Shown: positions 46,812 through 55,876, counted from the stretch's first letter. The stretch: 64,000 nt of DNA from Vibrio lentus (GCF_002875945.1 NZ_MCZK01000097.1:205697-269696), one strand, 5' to 3'. Translations and numbers: made by a program. Notes: generated by a model not told the origin, from the letters alone.

Positions 46812-48479
46812 TTACTTAGTAATACGCTTGTACTTGATACGGTGCGGTTCAGCCGCTTGTGCGCCCAGAGTCTTCTTCAGCCACTCTGTGTACTCAGTAT
46901 AGTTACCTTCGTAGAAGTTAACTTGACCTTCATCACGGTAGTCTAAGATATGGGTCGCAATACGGTCAAGGAACCAACGGTCATGCGAGATAACCATTGC
47001 ACAGCCAGGGAACTCAAGCAGCGCTTCTTCAAGTGCACGTAGAGTTTCGACATCAAGGTCATTGGTTGGCTCATCGAGTAGCAGTACGTTACCGCCCGCT
47101 TTTAGCAGTTTCGCTAGGTGAACACGGTTACGTTCACCACCAGAAAGCTGACCGATGATTTTCTGTTGGTCGTTGCCTTTGAAGTTGAAGCGAGAGCAGT
47201 ATGCACGAGCAGGGATTTCGAAGTTGTTGATCTTAATGATATCAGCGCCTTCAGAGATCTCTTGGAATACTGTTTTGGTGTCATCCATGCTGTCACGGAA
47301 CTGATCAACAGAAGCAAGCTTAACCGTTTCGCCTAATTCAACTGTACCTGAATCTGGCTGTTCTGCGCCGCTTAGCATCTTGAATAGTGTTGATTTACCT
47401 GCACCGTTGGCACCAACGATACCGACGATAGCGCCTTTAGGCATGCTGAACGATAGGTCGTCGATAAGAACGCGATCACCAAATGACTTAGTTAGGTTCT
47501 TAACTTCAAGTACCTTGTCACCTAAACGCTCACCTGGCGGGATGAACAGTTCGTTAGTTTCGTTACGCTTCTGGTATTGGCCAGTCGTTAGTTCTTCAAA
47601 ACGAGCCATACGAGCTTTAGACTTAGCCTGACGGCCTTTAGGATTCTGACGAACCCACTCAAGTTCTTTCTCGATGGTCTTTTGACGTGCGCTTTCGCCT
47701 GATTTCTCTTGCTTCAGACGCTCATCTTTCTGTTCTAGCCAAGATGTGTAGTTACCTTCCCATGGAATACCTTCACCACGGTCAAGCTCAAGAATCCAAC
47801 CAGCAGCGTTGTCTAGGAAGTAACGGTCGTGGGTAATTGCCACAACAGTACCGCTGTAATCAACAAGGAAGTGCTCAAGCCAAGCCACTGATTCTGCATC
47901 CAAGTGGTTGGTTGGTTCATCAAGAAGCAGCATGTCTGGCTTCTCTAGAAGTAGACGACAGATCGCAACACGACGACGCTCACCACCTGATAGGAATTCG
48001 ATTTTCGCATCCCACTCAGGAAGACGGAGTGCATCAGCAGCACGCTCTAGAGCTGTCTCTAGGTTGTGGCCATCTTTTGCTTGGATAAGTGCTTCAAGCT
48101 CGCCTTGTTCTTTAGCAAGAGCATCGAAATCTGCATCTGGTTCTGCGTAAGCCGCGTAAACAGCATCGATACGCTTAAGTGCGTCAGCAACATCAGAAAC
48201 TGCTTCTTCTACGATTTCACGCACTGTTTTTGATTCGTCTAGTACAGGCTCTTGCGGTAGGTAACCGACTTTAAGGCCTTGTTGTGCACGAGCTTCACCA
48301 TCAATATCAGTATCAATACCAGCCATGATACGTAGTAGGGTAGATTTACCTGAACCATTTAGACCCAAAACACCGATTTTAGCGCCAGGAAAAAAGCTAA
48401 GAGAAATGTCTTTAAGAATTTGACGCTTAGGTGGAACAGTTTTGCTCACCCGAGACATGGTATATACGTATTCAGCCAT
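46812..48479 (-). CDS. ettA: energy-dependent translational throttle protein EttA (ABC-F)
   Basis: Binds the ribosomal E site and gates entry into elongation by ATP/ADP ratio. Two ABC domains: Walker A GLNGSGKSTLLRI and GANGAGKSTLFKM; signatures LSGGERRRVAICRLLL and LSGGERNRVHLAKLL; Walker B LLLDEPTNHLDAESV and LLLDEPTNDLDVETL. Arm/linker features are present (residues about 250-320, EKELEWVRQNPKGRQAKSKARMARF). No membrane domain. 555 aa, as E. coli EttA. A single ATG with good spacing. Next to slt, as in E. coli. Confidence 0.96.
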   Translation of the reverse strand: MAEYVYTMSRVSKTVPPKRQILKDISLSFFPGAKIGVLGLNGSGKSTLLRIMAGIDTDIDGEARAQQGLKVGYLPQEPVLDESKTVREIVEEAVSDVADALKRIDAVYAAYAEPDADFDALAKEQGELEALIQAKDGHNLETALERAADALRLPEWDAKIEFLSGGERRRVAICRLLLEKPDMLLLDEPTNHLDAESVAWLEHFLVDYSGTVVAITHDRYFLDNAAGWILELDRGEGIPWEGNYTSWLEQKDERLKQEKSGESARQKTIEKELEWVRQNPKGRQAKSKARMARFEELTTGQYQKRNETNELFIPPGERLGDKVLEVKNLTKSFGDRVLIDDLSFSMPKGAIVGIVGANGAGKSTLFKMLSGAEQPDSGTVELGETVKLASVDQFRDSMDDTKTVFQEISEGADIIKINNFEIPARAYCSRFNFKGNDQQKIIGQLSGGERNRVHLAKLLKAGGNVLLLDEPTNDLDVETLRALEEALLEFPGCAMVISHDRWFLDRIATHILDYRDEGQVNFYEGNYTEYTEWLKKTLGAQAAEPHRIKYKRITK

Positions 48480-48640
48480 TGCCGATCGATCCTAATTTAT
48501 TGTTCAAAATTGTCTGCTATTTTATACCAATATCCCCAAAGATGTTACTCCTAGGACAGAAAAGCCATTCTTGAACTAATTCTTACCTATTATTGTCACA
48601 TTAGTCATTAAAACTATATTTAATGAGCTTCTGAGGCGAA

Positions 48641-48666
48641 GTGTTAAATATTAATAATATTTACAC
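48641..48666. promoter_or_regulatory. 26-base near-palindrome upstream of slt
   Basis: GTGTTAAATATT and AATATTTACAC around AAT: an inverted repeat with one bulged base, about 80 bases before the slt start. It could be an operator or part of the promoter; it does not fit a TyrR box spacing. Confidence 0.35.
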
Positions 48667-48743
48667 TCAAACTCTTTACATTTGATGTGATGTCGGGCGT
48701 AAATAGACTTCACGTATTCATACACGCACTAAGGAAAGAGCGA

Positions 48744-50693
48744 ATGTTTTTCCGCATTGGTAATACGAAAATTGCTGTCGCTGCATCGGCAATTTTGTCT
48801 TCATTTTCACTGGCTCCGATGGCTTTGGCGAGCAATGCATCTGAGCTTGAAATGCAGCGTGATGTTTATGACAGAGCGCAAGAGGTTTTGGACAACCGAG
48901 ATCTAAAAGCCTACTCCGCGCTGCGCAACAAAATTCAAACATACCCTCTAACGCCTTACACGGATTATCGCGCCTTTCTCATCGGCCTAGGTGATCGCAC
49001 ACCTGCTGAAGTCGATGCTTTTATTGAAGAGAATAAAGCGCTGCCATTTTCGAATCGTATGCGCGCGCCTTACTTAGATTCATTAGCCTCTCAAAAGCAG
49101 TGGCAAACGATCCTTGAATTTCAAACCCAAGAGCCAGTTGGTGAAAAATACCAATGTATCTATTATCGAGCGCATTATGAGCAAGGTAATCAAGAGATCG
49201 CCTTCAAAGGGGCGAAACAGCTTTGGTTAAGTGGTAGTGGAGTTGATGACGCCTGTGACCCACTTTTTGAAGGATGGGATAAAGCCGGTTTAAGAACGGA
49301 TGATCTGATACTCGAAAGGATGCTATTAGCGTTTGAAGGCCGTAACGGTAAGCTGATGACCTATTTGATTAAGCAATTAGATCATGATGAGTCAATTGCT
49401 CAAGCTAAGCAGATGAAGGCGTTGTACAACAAGCCTGAAAATGTGCTCGCGTTTGCTAAGAAGCACCCTGCGAATGAATTTTATCAAGCTCAAACCGAGT
49501 TTGGTTTTGAGAAACTGGCAAGGAAGTCAGCAAGCAGCGCTCAAGAGATTTTTGATGATGTTGTGAAAGCTCAAAAGTTATCTAAAGAAAAATCTCAAGA
49601 GTTAGCGGATTACCTCACGTTCCGTTTGATCAATACCGACTCTGAAGAGCTGATGGAGTGGCGAGACAAAATGCTCGCGAGTTCATCAAAGCAAGTGCTG
49701 CTTGAGCGACGTGCTCGTTTAGCGATCCAACATGCCGATTGGACTGGCTTGAAAGAGTGGATTGCGCGCTTAGATGATAAACATCAAGCTTCGCTTCGTT
49801 GGCAATATTGGCAAGGCCGAGCTGAGATAGCACTAGGCGATACTGCTGAAGGTAACAAGCGACTGTCAGACATTTTGGGTCAGCGTAATTTCTACAGTGT
49901 GGCGGCGGCTAAGCAATTAGGTAAGCCAGTTAGCTATCCCACGTCGACACTTAAATACAATGCCGAAATGGTGAAGCCGTTCGACACCTCTTTGGTTCGT
50001 ATTGGCGAGCTGATTGACCGAGACAAAATTGCGGCAGCGAAGAGTGAATGGCGTTGGTTACTAACCAATACTGATAAAGATCAGAAATCAATGCTTGCCG
50101 CTCATGCTGCGACACAGCGTTGGAATCACTTTACGGTGACGGCGAGTATCTCAGCGAAGATGTGGGACAACATCGCGTTACGTTTCCCTGTCGCTCACAA
50201 GTGGTGGTTTAACTTTTACGCTGAAAAGCACGATATCGACCCTATTACCTTGATGTCTTTAGCGAGACAAGAGAGTGCAATGGATTCAGAGGCTCGCTCT
50301 CCGGTTGGGGCTCGCGGTATCATGCAAATCATGCCGAAGACGGCTCAATATACGGCGAAGAAGCATCAGATTAAGTATCAGGGTAGCGATGATCTTTACG
50401 ATGTGAGCAAGAACATTGAGATTGGCAGTCATTACCTCGATGGGTTGCTGTCTCAATATGATAATAACCGTATTTTTGCTTTCGCGGCATACAACGCGGG
50501 TCCGAGCCGAGTGAAACAATGGCGTTCACGCAGTGATGAAAAGTTAGATGCGTACGCCTTTATCGAAATGATCCCATTCAAGGAGACTCGTGGCTATGTT
50601 CAGAACATCTTGATGTTTGAGACTTACTATCGGGATATCTTGGGCGAGAAGGGAACGTTTTTAGCGCCGCATGAGGCAAAAACGAAATACTAA
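48744..50693 (+). CDS. slt: soluble lytic murein transglycosylase Slt
   Basis: Periplasmic exo-lytic transglycosylase producing GlcNAc-1,6-anhMurNAc turnover products. Signal peptide MFFRIGNTKIAVAASAILSS ending ALA at about residue 29, a long helical superhelix (30-450), and the lysozyme-like domain with catalytic Glu in LARQESAMDSEARSPVGARGIMQIMP and GSHYLDGLLSQY, FAAYNAGPSRVKQW. The ATG at 48744 follows AAGGAAAGAGCG; a longer in-frame start at 48687 is rejected. 649 aa (E. coli Slt70 645). Confidence 0.95.
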   Translation: MFFRIGNTKIAVAASAILSSFSLAPMALASNASELEMQRDVYDRAQEVLDNRDLKAYSALRNKIQTYPLTPYTDYRAFLIGLGDRTPAEVDAFIEENKALPFSNRMRAPYLDSLASQKQWQTILEFQTQEPVGEKYQCIYYRAHYEQGNQEIAFKGAKQLWLSGSGVDDACDPLFEGWDKAGLRTDDLILERMLLAFEGRNGKLMTYLIKQLDHDESIAQAKQMKALYNKPENVLAFAKKHPANEFYQAQTEFGFEKLARKSASSAQEIFDDVVKAQKLSKEKSQELADYLTFRLINTDSEELMEWRDKMLASSSKQVLLERRARLAIQHADWTGLKEWIARLDDKHQASLRWQYWQGRAEIALGDTAEGNKRLSDILGQRNFYSVAAAKQLGKPVSYPTSTLKYNAEMVKPFDTSLVRIGELIDRDKIAAAKSEWRWLLTNTDKDQKSMLAAHAATQRWNHFTVTASISAKMWDNIALRFPVAHKWWFNFYAEKHDIDPITLMSLARQESAMDSEARSPVGARGIMQIMPKTAQYTAKKHQIKYQGSDDLYDVSKNIEIGSHYLDGLLSQYDNNRIFAFAAYNAGPSRVKQWRSRSDEKLDAYAFIEMIPFKETRGYVQNILMFETYYRDILGEKGTFLAPHEAKTKY

Positions 50694-50729
50694 GGTCTCG
50701 GCGCTTTGTCCGAAACTAAGTAAATATTA

Positions 50730-50769
50730 AAGGCAGTGAGTGCGAACCATTTCCACTTACTGCCTTTTT
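50730..50769 (+). terminator. slt terminator
   Basis: AAGGCAGTgAGTG paired with CACTtACTGCCTT, then T5. Confidence 0.85.
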
Positions 50770-50866
50770 ACATTGGATCACAGTGAGTGTTTCGGTATAA
50801 AGTGTTGAACGCTTTCAATCGTTAAGCGACTCTTTAAAGTCAGAATTTAAAAGTAAGTGTATAAAT

Positions 50867-51160
50867 ATGGCATCACAACCTGAATATGATAATTGGCAAC
50901 AACTAATGGATTTGGTAAAAACAGCCGCTGAAAAAGATCAGCATGAGCTGTTGTTGACCATGATGATGACATCTGATGAACGCGATGCTTTGGTTGCTCG
51001 AGTTAATATTCTTTGTGAATTGATGAAAGGCGAGATGTCTCAGCGACAAGTGAGTCAAATGCTGGGAGTAGGCGTTGCGACGATCACCAGAGGCTCTAAT
51101 GAGCTCAAGGCTAAATCTGAACAAGAGAAAGCGGCCATCGCCGAGTTACTGCTTAAGTAG
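50867..51160 (+). CDS. trpR: trp operon repressor TrpR
   Basis: 97-aa all-helical dimeric repressor. The helix-turn-helix MSQRQVSQMLGVGVATITRGSNELK is characteristic, as are NWQQLMDLVKTAAEKDQHELLLTMMMTSDERDALVARV. Trp-bound TrpR represses trp, aroH and trpR-type operators; none is evident upstream here. slt-trpR-yjjX order matches E. coli. Confidence 0.96.
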   Translation: MASQPEYDNWQQLMDLVKTAAEKDQHELLLTMMMTSDERDALVARVNILCELMKGEMSQRQVSQMLGVGVATITRGSNELKAKSEQEKAAIAELLLK

Positions 51161-51190
51161 ATCTACTTATTAAGCACTGAAGTTTGATAG

Positions 51191-51219
51191 AAACGCTAAC
51201 AATCCGTTAGCGTTTTTTG
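51191..51219 (+). terminator. trpR terminator
   Basis: AAACGCTAAC-aatcc-GTTAGCGTTT followed by TTT. Confidence 0.88.
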
Positions 51220-51267
51220 TTTCTGCTGTATTGGTTAGGCTTTCAACGAGATAACTAAAACTAAACC

Positions 51268-51314
51268 TTTGAAAACCATGTCTTTGAAAAACCGTGTCTT
51301 TGAAAAGCTGTGTC
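51268..51314. repeat. three-copy 15-16-bp tandem repeat between trpR and yjjX
   Basis: TTTGAAAACCATGTC (51268), TTTGAAAAACCGTGTC (51283) and TTTGAAAAGCTGTGTC (51299), then a partial TTTAAAGC. It lies immediately before the yjjX stop, between convergent genes. Confidence 0.75.
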
Positions 51315-51321
51315 TTTAAAG

Positions 51322-51843
51322 CTAAGCGGGAAAGTGCTCAGGATTCACGAAAGGGATAAGCGCTAAGATCAAAGCTTGATGATATACCGAACTGCGCGAG
51401 AGTTGGTTGTGTGTCAGTAAGCCAATCGCCCCACCTTTTTGCTTGATGTTGTCCGTTCCGAAGACTTCATCCATCACATCCCCTAACTCATTCGCATACT
51501 GGAGCTTATCAAGTACAACTGGTGGCAGCATCAGGCTTGCCGAACGAGATTCCCCACGTTGACCATTTGCTTCAATTATCATCCAAGCAAAGGTTACGTT
51601 ACCTTCAATTCCAGATTCTAATCCGACATGAAAGTCTGCATTTGGCATCTCTTGGATCGCATTGCTCACGCGGTTCACTGCACCTTGATAGGTTTCATCA
51701 TTGCTCATGGGTTGATCTGCAACCCCGCTGGGTACGCTAACCCCGATGAATTCGAATTCAGTATTAGGGAAAGCAGATAAGAACGCACTTTTAACGGCGT
51801 TGATTTTAGCTGGGTTGAGCGATGCAATGACTACGGATTTCAT
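51322..51843 (-). CDS. yjjX: non-canonical purine NTP phosphatase (YjjX)
   Basis: Hydrolyses ITP and XTP to keep inosine and xanthosine out of nucleic acids. 173 aa from the ATG at 51843: MKSVVIASLNPAKINAVKSA, then VPSGVADQPMSNDETYQGAVNRV and FHVGLESGIEG, all family segments. A further upstream in-frame start (51900) would overlap the preceding GGDEF-EAL gene and is rejected. Ten bases separate it from that gene's stop, so the two may be co-transcribed. Confidence 0.93.
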   Translation of the reverse strand: MKSVVIASLNPAKINAVKSAFLSAFPNTEFEFIGVSVPSGVADQPMSNDETYQGAVNRVSNAIQEMPNADFHVGLESGIEGNVTFAWMIIEANGQRGESRSASLMLPPVVLDKLQYANELGDVMDEVFGTDNIKQKGGAIGLLTHNQLSRSSVYHQALILALIPFVNPEHFPA

Positions 51844-51853
51844 GAATGAGTTC

Positions 51854-54184
51854 TTATTGTTGGTGGTTAAATTGCAATTGATGTTCTCTGTACCAATCAC
51901 TTAGGTCTTCAAGTGGCATCGGTTTGCCAAAATAGTAGCCTTGCAGCATATCGCACTGCGCCTCTTGTAACCATTGATGCATGCGTTTGGTTTCGATGCC
52001 CTCAGCGGTGACCTTCTTTCCTTGTGCATGACACAAACTTATCACTGGTTTTACTATGTTCTGATTGTCTGTTTCGATCAAGGTTTCTAAAAAGCCCTTA
52101 TCCAATTTGATTTTTTGAGTCGGATATTGAACCAACTGGGTTATCGATGTGTAACCAGAGCCAAAGTCATCAATCGCTAAGCGGTAGCCCATTCGAGAGA
52201 GCTCGTTCAATAATGGAAACCCTTGTGAGTTTGAGTAGAAGGTCTCGGTGATTTCAAAATCAATTAAGCTCGGCGGAATACCATTGATCTTGGCGTGTTC
52301 ACCGATGAAAACTGCAAGGTGAGTCGTTTCTATTCCTGCAGAAGATAGATTGATAGAGAGCTGAATTGAATGATCAAACTGAGCTTGAAGCTTATGGAAC
52401 GAAGCAAAAGCATGTTGGATTACCCAGCGATCGACCAGTTCGAATAACCCGGTTTGTTCGGCAATCGGAATAAACTCATCGGGTGGAACTGAACCTAGTT
52501 GTTGCGAGTCCCAACGTAACAGCACCTCAACACCAATGACCTGACTTCCTGTTGAATCCATGTATGGCATATAAACGAGTTTGAACTCCTCATCAAAGTT
52601 CTTATGTCTCAGAGCCTGTTCAATGCTTGCCTGTCGTTGAATAGTTTTGTCTAAATCTGAAGAGTAATCAGCGTACTGGTTCTTACCGGCTCGTTTGGCT
52701 TGGTACATAGCCGTGTCTGCATTTGAGAGCAGTTTTTCTATTGAGTGACCGTCATTAGGGTAGGTTGCAATGCCGATACTGACCGTAATCGGATAGTTGC
52801 CAGATTCAGTAATAAATCCTTTTTGAAGGGGCGCCAATAATGTATCTGAAAACTTATGTGCGATATTTCCATGGCGAGCCGGTGCATTGATGTAAACAAC
52901 GAATTCGTCACCAGAGAGTCGAGCTGGCATGCAATGGGCATCGTAATCCGTTTGGTATAGGGCACCGATTTCGGAAATACGTTGAGCGAAAGAGACTAAG
53001 ATCGAGTCGCCAATTTGATGACCATATTTATCGTTCACAAACTTAAAATTATCTAAATCTAAATAGAGTACCCATGTGTATGTTTTCGAGTTTGTTTTCG
53101 GGAGTGATTGCTCAATAAAGGTTTGGAATTGACGTCGATTGGCGATCTTAGTCAGTTGGTCATTTTCAGCTAAAACTTTGGTCTGTTGATAGGTGTTATC
53201 CAACTCTTGGTACATGTCATAAAAGCGATGCGATAAGCGGCCTAGCTCGTCATTTGTTTTTAAGCGCTCAATGTTCTTTCTTTGTTTTTTCTCTACTTGC
53301 TGTAATTGTCGGTCTAGCCTGGAAATTGGGCTAATGACACAGCGAGAGAGAAGCATAAGCAGTAAGGCAACCGTTACTAAGGCTGACAGTGCAAACGACA
53401 GGCTCAGTTTATTCCAGATAGAGTCGAGCTTATTGTTTAAAAGAAACTGAGCAGGATCGACCGTCGCGTAAAGCTCAGGTGCCAACTTCACTGACTGTGT
53501 TAAATCATTTTCCAAAGAGATGGCGGTTGGCGTGAAAAACAAACTGGTCTGATAGTCGAACTCGATCTGCTTTCGCAATGTATTAAATTTATCGAGAGAA
53601 ACAGAAACCACCACAAAAAAAACATCACTAGGTTGATAGCTTACAGGGGGCGAAACCGTTTTTTTATCGAGCACTTCGTAGTGAACTAACATCCCTTCGC
53701 CTTGAGAGTTTTGGACATAATTGGTGCTCGACTCTTCTAAAGTCTTTTGATATTGACGATCAATAAACTCAAGAATTTTAGGGTCCATTTTCGCGAGTGA
53801 GTCACTACTATTGTCTGCGTAATAACTGAGCTTTCGTTCACCATCAAGCAGTGCTAGCCCAGTAAAACTCTCATCCCCATCTTGTAAGAATTGGATGGTT
53901 TCTTGAAGGTTATTGATCAGTTCAAGATCGCGATAAGGATTGTCATCAACTAAAAAATAACGTCGAACCAAGTCACTGTTAGTAAGAGTGTAAGAATAAC
54001 TATTTAGGAAGGAGCGAGATTGGCGAAAATACCCAGCCAACTTTTCCATATTCAGTTGCAGTACGTTGTCTTCGCGTTTTATGAAGCTGCTTTTCTGCGT
54101 TGAGTAAATGATATAGCTAGAAGCTGCGGTACTAATCAGTATAACAGGGGCTATTAGAAGTAATATTTTAGTACTGAGCTTCAT
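51854..54184 (-). CDS. membrane GGDEF-EAL protein (c-di-GMP metabolism)
   Basis: 776 aa. Transmembrane helices near residues 6-28 and about 275-297 flank a periplasmic sensor domain of about 240 residues. A HAMP-like stretch (ISRLDRQLQQVEKKQ ... DELGRLSHRFYDMYQEL) follows, then GGDEF with the active-site loop written SGDEF (MPARLSGDEFVVYI), then EAL with EVLLRW in place of EALLRW. The product-inhibition I-site RxxD is absent. The EAL metal and base residues look intact: EITE, DDFGSGYTS, KLDKGFLE, AEGIET. A phosphodiesterase with a possibly regulatory GGDEF is the best guess. ATG at 54184, weak ribosome-binding site. Confidence 0.88.
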   Translation of the reverse strand: MKLSTKILLLIAPVILISTAASSYIIYSTQKSSFIKREDNVLQLNMEKLAGYFRQSRSFLNSYSYTLTNSDLVRRYFLVDDNPYRDLELINNLQETIQFLQDGDESFTGLALLDGERKLSYYADNSSDSLAKMDPKILEFIDRQYQKTLEESSTNYVQNSQGEGMLVHYEVLDKKTVSPPVSYQPSDVFFVVVSVSLDKFNTLRKQIEFDYQTSLFFTPTAISLENDLTQSVKLAPELYATVDPAQFLLNNKLDSIWNKLSLSFALSALVTVALLLMLLSRCVISPISRLDRQLQQVEKKQRKNIERLKTNDELGRLSHRFYDMYQELDNTYQQTKVLAENDQLTKIANRRQFQTFIEQSLPKTNSKTYTWVLYLDLDNFKFVNDKYGHQIGDSILVSFAQRISEIGALYQTDYDAHCMPARLSGDEFVVYINAPARHGNIAHKFSDTLLAPLQKGFITESGNYPITVSIGIATYPNDGHSIEKLLSNADTAMYQAKRAGKNQYADYSSDLDKTIQRQASIEQALRHKNFDEEFKLVYMPYMDSTGSQVIGVEVLLRWDSQQLGSVPPDEFIPIAEQTGLFELVDRWVIQHAFASFHKLQAQFDHSIQLSINLSSAGIETTHLAVFIGEHAKINGIPPSLIDFEITETFYSNSQGFPLLNELSRMGYRLAIDDFGSGYTSITQLVQYPTQKIKLDKGFLETLIETDNQNIVKPVISLCHAQGKKVTAEGIETKRMHQWLQEAQCDMLQGYYFGKPMPLEDLSDWYREHQLQFNHQQ

Positions 54185-54373
54185 TGTTACATACAACACT
54201 ATTTATAATTTTGTGCGTAAGTTTATGTTACTTACTGATAGCTCGCTATCAATTACACGTTGTTAGATGATTTCCTGTGAAGGCAATAAGGTTTTGTCTT
54301 TATTGATAAAAATATGATTAGTGGGGTTTTATTATGTTGATAATGATTTTAGGAGAGGGGTGTGAAGAGATAG

Positions 54374-54453
54374 CTAACGGAATAACAATTTCATAGCCAG
54401 CAGTACTTATTTTTGCGTATTGCTGAGTTCGATTGTTATTCCGTTTGCGTTAG
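54374..54453. repeat. long inverted repeat downstream of pheA
   Basis: CTAACGGAATAACAAT (54374-54389) is complementary to ATTGTTATTCCG-tttgc-GTTAG (54432-54453), with further pairing inside (CAGCA / TGCTG). It lies between pheA and the GGDEF-EAL gene. On the minus strand it lacks a T tail, so it is not a textbook terminator for pheA. The rest of the 318-base spacer is AT-rich. Confidence 0.7.
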
Positions 54454-54502
54454 TTTTTACTGTTTGGCCTATGGTAGGCGAATTGCTTTTGGCAACCTAA
54501 AC

Positions 54503-55678
54503 TTACGACAACTTAACTTGAGTCGCTTTAATGTTCTCACTTGGGTAGCAGCCTAGCACTTTTAAGTGGCGAGTAATGGCCGTCAGTTCCGTGATTGCTT
54601 GCTGCATGTTATCCGCATTCAAGTGTGCTTCTAAATCAACATAGAACATCTCTTCCCATGGGTTACCCATAATTGGACGAGATTCTAGTTTCGTCATATT
54701 GATGCCCAAGCGTTGCAGAATCAGTAGGGTTTCAACCAAAGAGCCGGCTTCTTGAGAGGTCGACATGATAAGTGTCGTTTTTGCTGGGATCTGAGTTGAG
54801 ACTTCAACCGGTTTACGCGCCACAACGATGAAGCGAGTATGGTTCTCGGTTTGATTAGCAATGTTGCCTTGTATTGCTTGAAGTCCATACAGTTTGCCAC
54901 TTGAAGCGTTACCAATGGCCGCTACATCATCACTATCCAGTTCTTTCACTTTCTTCATTGCGTCAGCGGTGCTTGCACAAGATTCAAGGCTTACACCTTT
55001 AAGGCGACTCAAGAACTCACTGCATTGCTGATGAGGTTGTGGGTGCGAATAAAGCGTCTTAATGTTTTCTAATCGAATGTCATTTTTAGCAACTAAGCAG
55101 TGTTCAATAGGCTGAGACAGTTCACCCACGATGTAGAGCGTTGTATGTTGCAGAAGATCGTAAACTTCGTTGATTGAACCAGAACTGGTGTTCTCAATCG
55201 GCAGTACACCGTAATCGGCATGACCAGATTCCACCGTCGATGCGACTTCTTTGAAATGATTGCAGTTAAGCTCTATCAATTCCATATTCTTGCGGCTGAA
55301 GTATTCACGGCTAGCAAGATGAGAATATGAACCTTTAGAGCCTAAGAACGCAACGCGAGCCAGTGGCTTACGGCTTTGTGGATTCGCAAGGTTTTGCAGG
55401 TATGACTGTTGCAGCAGAACCGAATCTTCAATGATGGTATGAAACAGCTTAGTAATGTACTGCGCATCAAGCTCGTATTTATCTTTACCGTTGTTAATCA
55501 GCTTAACCAGAAGCTGCTGCTCACGAACGGCATCGCGTACAGGCTTTGATGTCTCTACTTTACTTTTTGCAACTTCAATACTGAGTTTGCGGCGTTCTGA
55601 AAGTAAACTCAGCAGTTCGTCATCTAAATCATTGAGACGAAGGCGGATATCATCCAGTGAAATTGAGCGGTCAGTCAT
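54503..55678 (-). CDS. pheA: P-protein: chorismate mutase / prephenate dehydratase
   Basis: Phenylalanine-specific bifunctional enzyme. AroQ domain (DDIRLRLNDLDDELLSLLSERRKLSIEVAKSK), prephenate dehydratase domain (VAFLGSKGSYSHLASREYF, YGVLPIENTSSGSINEVYDLL, NHTRFIVVARK) and C-terminal ACT domain with the Phe-binding ESRP motif (TKLESRPIMGNPWEEMFYVDLEAH). 391 aa (E. coli 386). A Phe-rich leader peptide and attenuator lie upstream. Confidence 0.96.
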   Translation of the reverse strand: MTDRSISLDDIRLRLNDLDDELLSLLSERRKLSIEVAKSKVETSKPVRDAVREQQLLVKLINNGKDKYELDAQYITKLFHTIIEDSVLLQQSYLQNLANPQSRKPLARVAFLGSKGSYSHLASREYFSRKNMELIELNCNHFKEVASTVESGHADYGVLPIENTSSGSINEVYDLLQHTTLYIVGELSQPIEHCLVAKNDIRLENIKTLYSHPQPHQQCSEFLSRLKGVSLESCASTADAMKKVKELDSDDVAAIGNASSGKLYGLQAIQGNIANQTENHTRFIVVARKPVEVSTQIPAKTTLIMSTSQEAGSLVETLLILQRLGINMTKLESRPIMGNPWEEMFYVDLEAHLNADNMQQAITELTAITRHLKVLGCYPSENIKATQVKLS

Positions 55679-55697
55679 AAATGTGTCCTTATAAAAA

Positions 55698-55720
55698 AGC
55701 CTCCCTAGTGTGGGAGGCTT
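55698..55720 (-). terminator. pheA attenuator terminator
   Basis: On the minus strand AAGCCTCCC-acacta-GGGAGGCTT, followed by TTTTTAT, 18 bases before the pheA start. The upstream arm can instead pair with GGAGGCT just after the leader stop codon (plus 55757-55763). The leader segment and the terminator arm share the same sequence and would compete for it. Confidence 0.88.
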
Positions 55721-55766
55721 CTTGTTCGTTTTTGACTTGTTTTTCTAAAACGACTCAGCCTCCGAT

Positions 55767-55814
55767 TTACGGAAGAAAAAAGAAGTCAAAAATAAACAAA
55801 GATTGAGTGTGCAT
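55767..55814 (-). CDS. pheL: phenylalanine leader peptide PheL
   Basis: A 15-codon ORF from the ATG at 55814 encodes MHTQSLFIFDFFFLP with six phenylalanines, five of them in the last ten residues, then TAA. It precedes an antiterminator/terminator pair and pheA, exactly as E. coli pheL ([15 protein letters not shown]). Stalling at Phe codons when charged tRNA-Phe is low would favour the antiterminator and allow pheA transcription. The ribosome-binding site is weak. Too short for ordinary gene finders. Confidence 0.88.
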   Translation of the reverse strand: MHTQSLFIFDFFFLP

Positions 55815-55844
55815 AAAAAGTGATTGTTTTATGAATGTTTAAAC

Positions 55845-55873
55845 ACAATAAGCAAGCGAGCAACAAGCGTCAA
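55845..55873 (-). promoter_or_regulatory. pheL-pheA promoter
   Basis: On the minus strand, TTGACG (plus 55868-55873), 17 bases, TATTGT (plus 55845-55850). The -35 hexamer starts just after the raiA terminator. Confidence 0.75.
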
Positions 55874-55876
55874 GCA

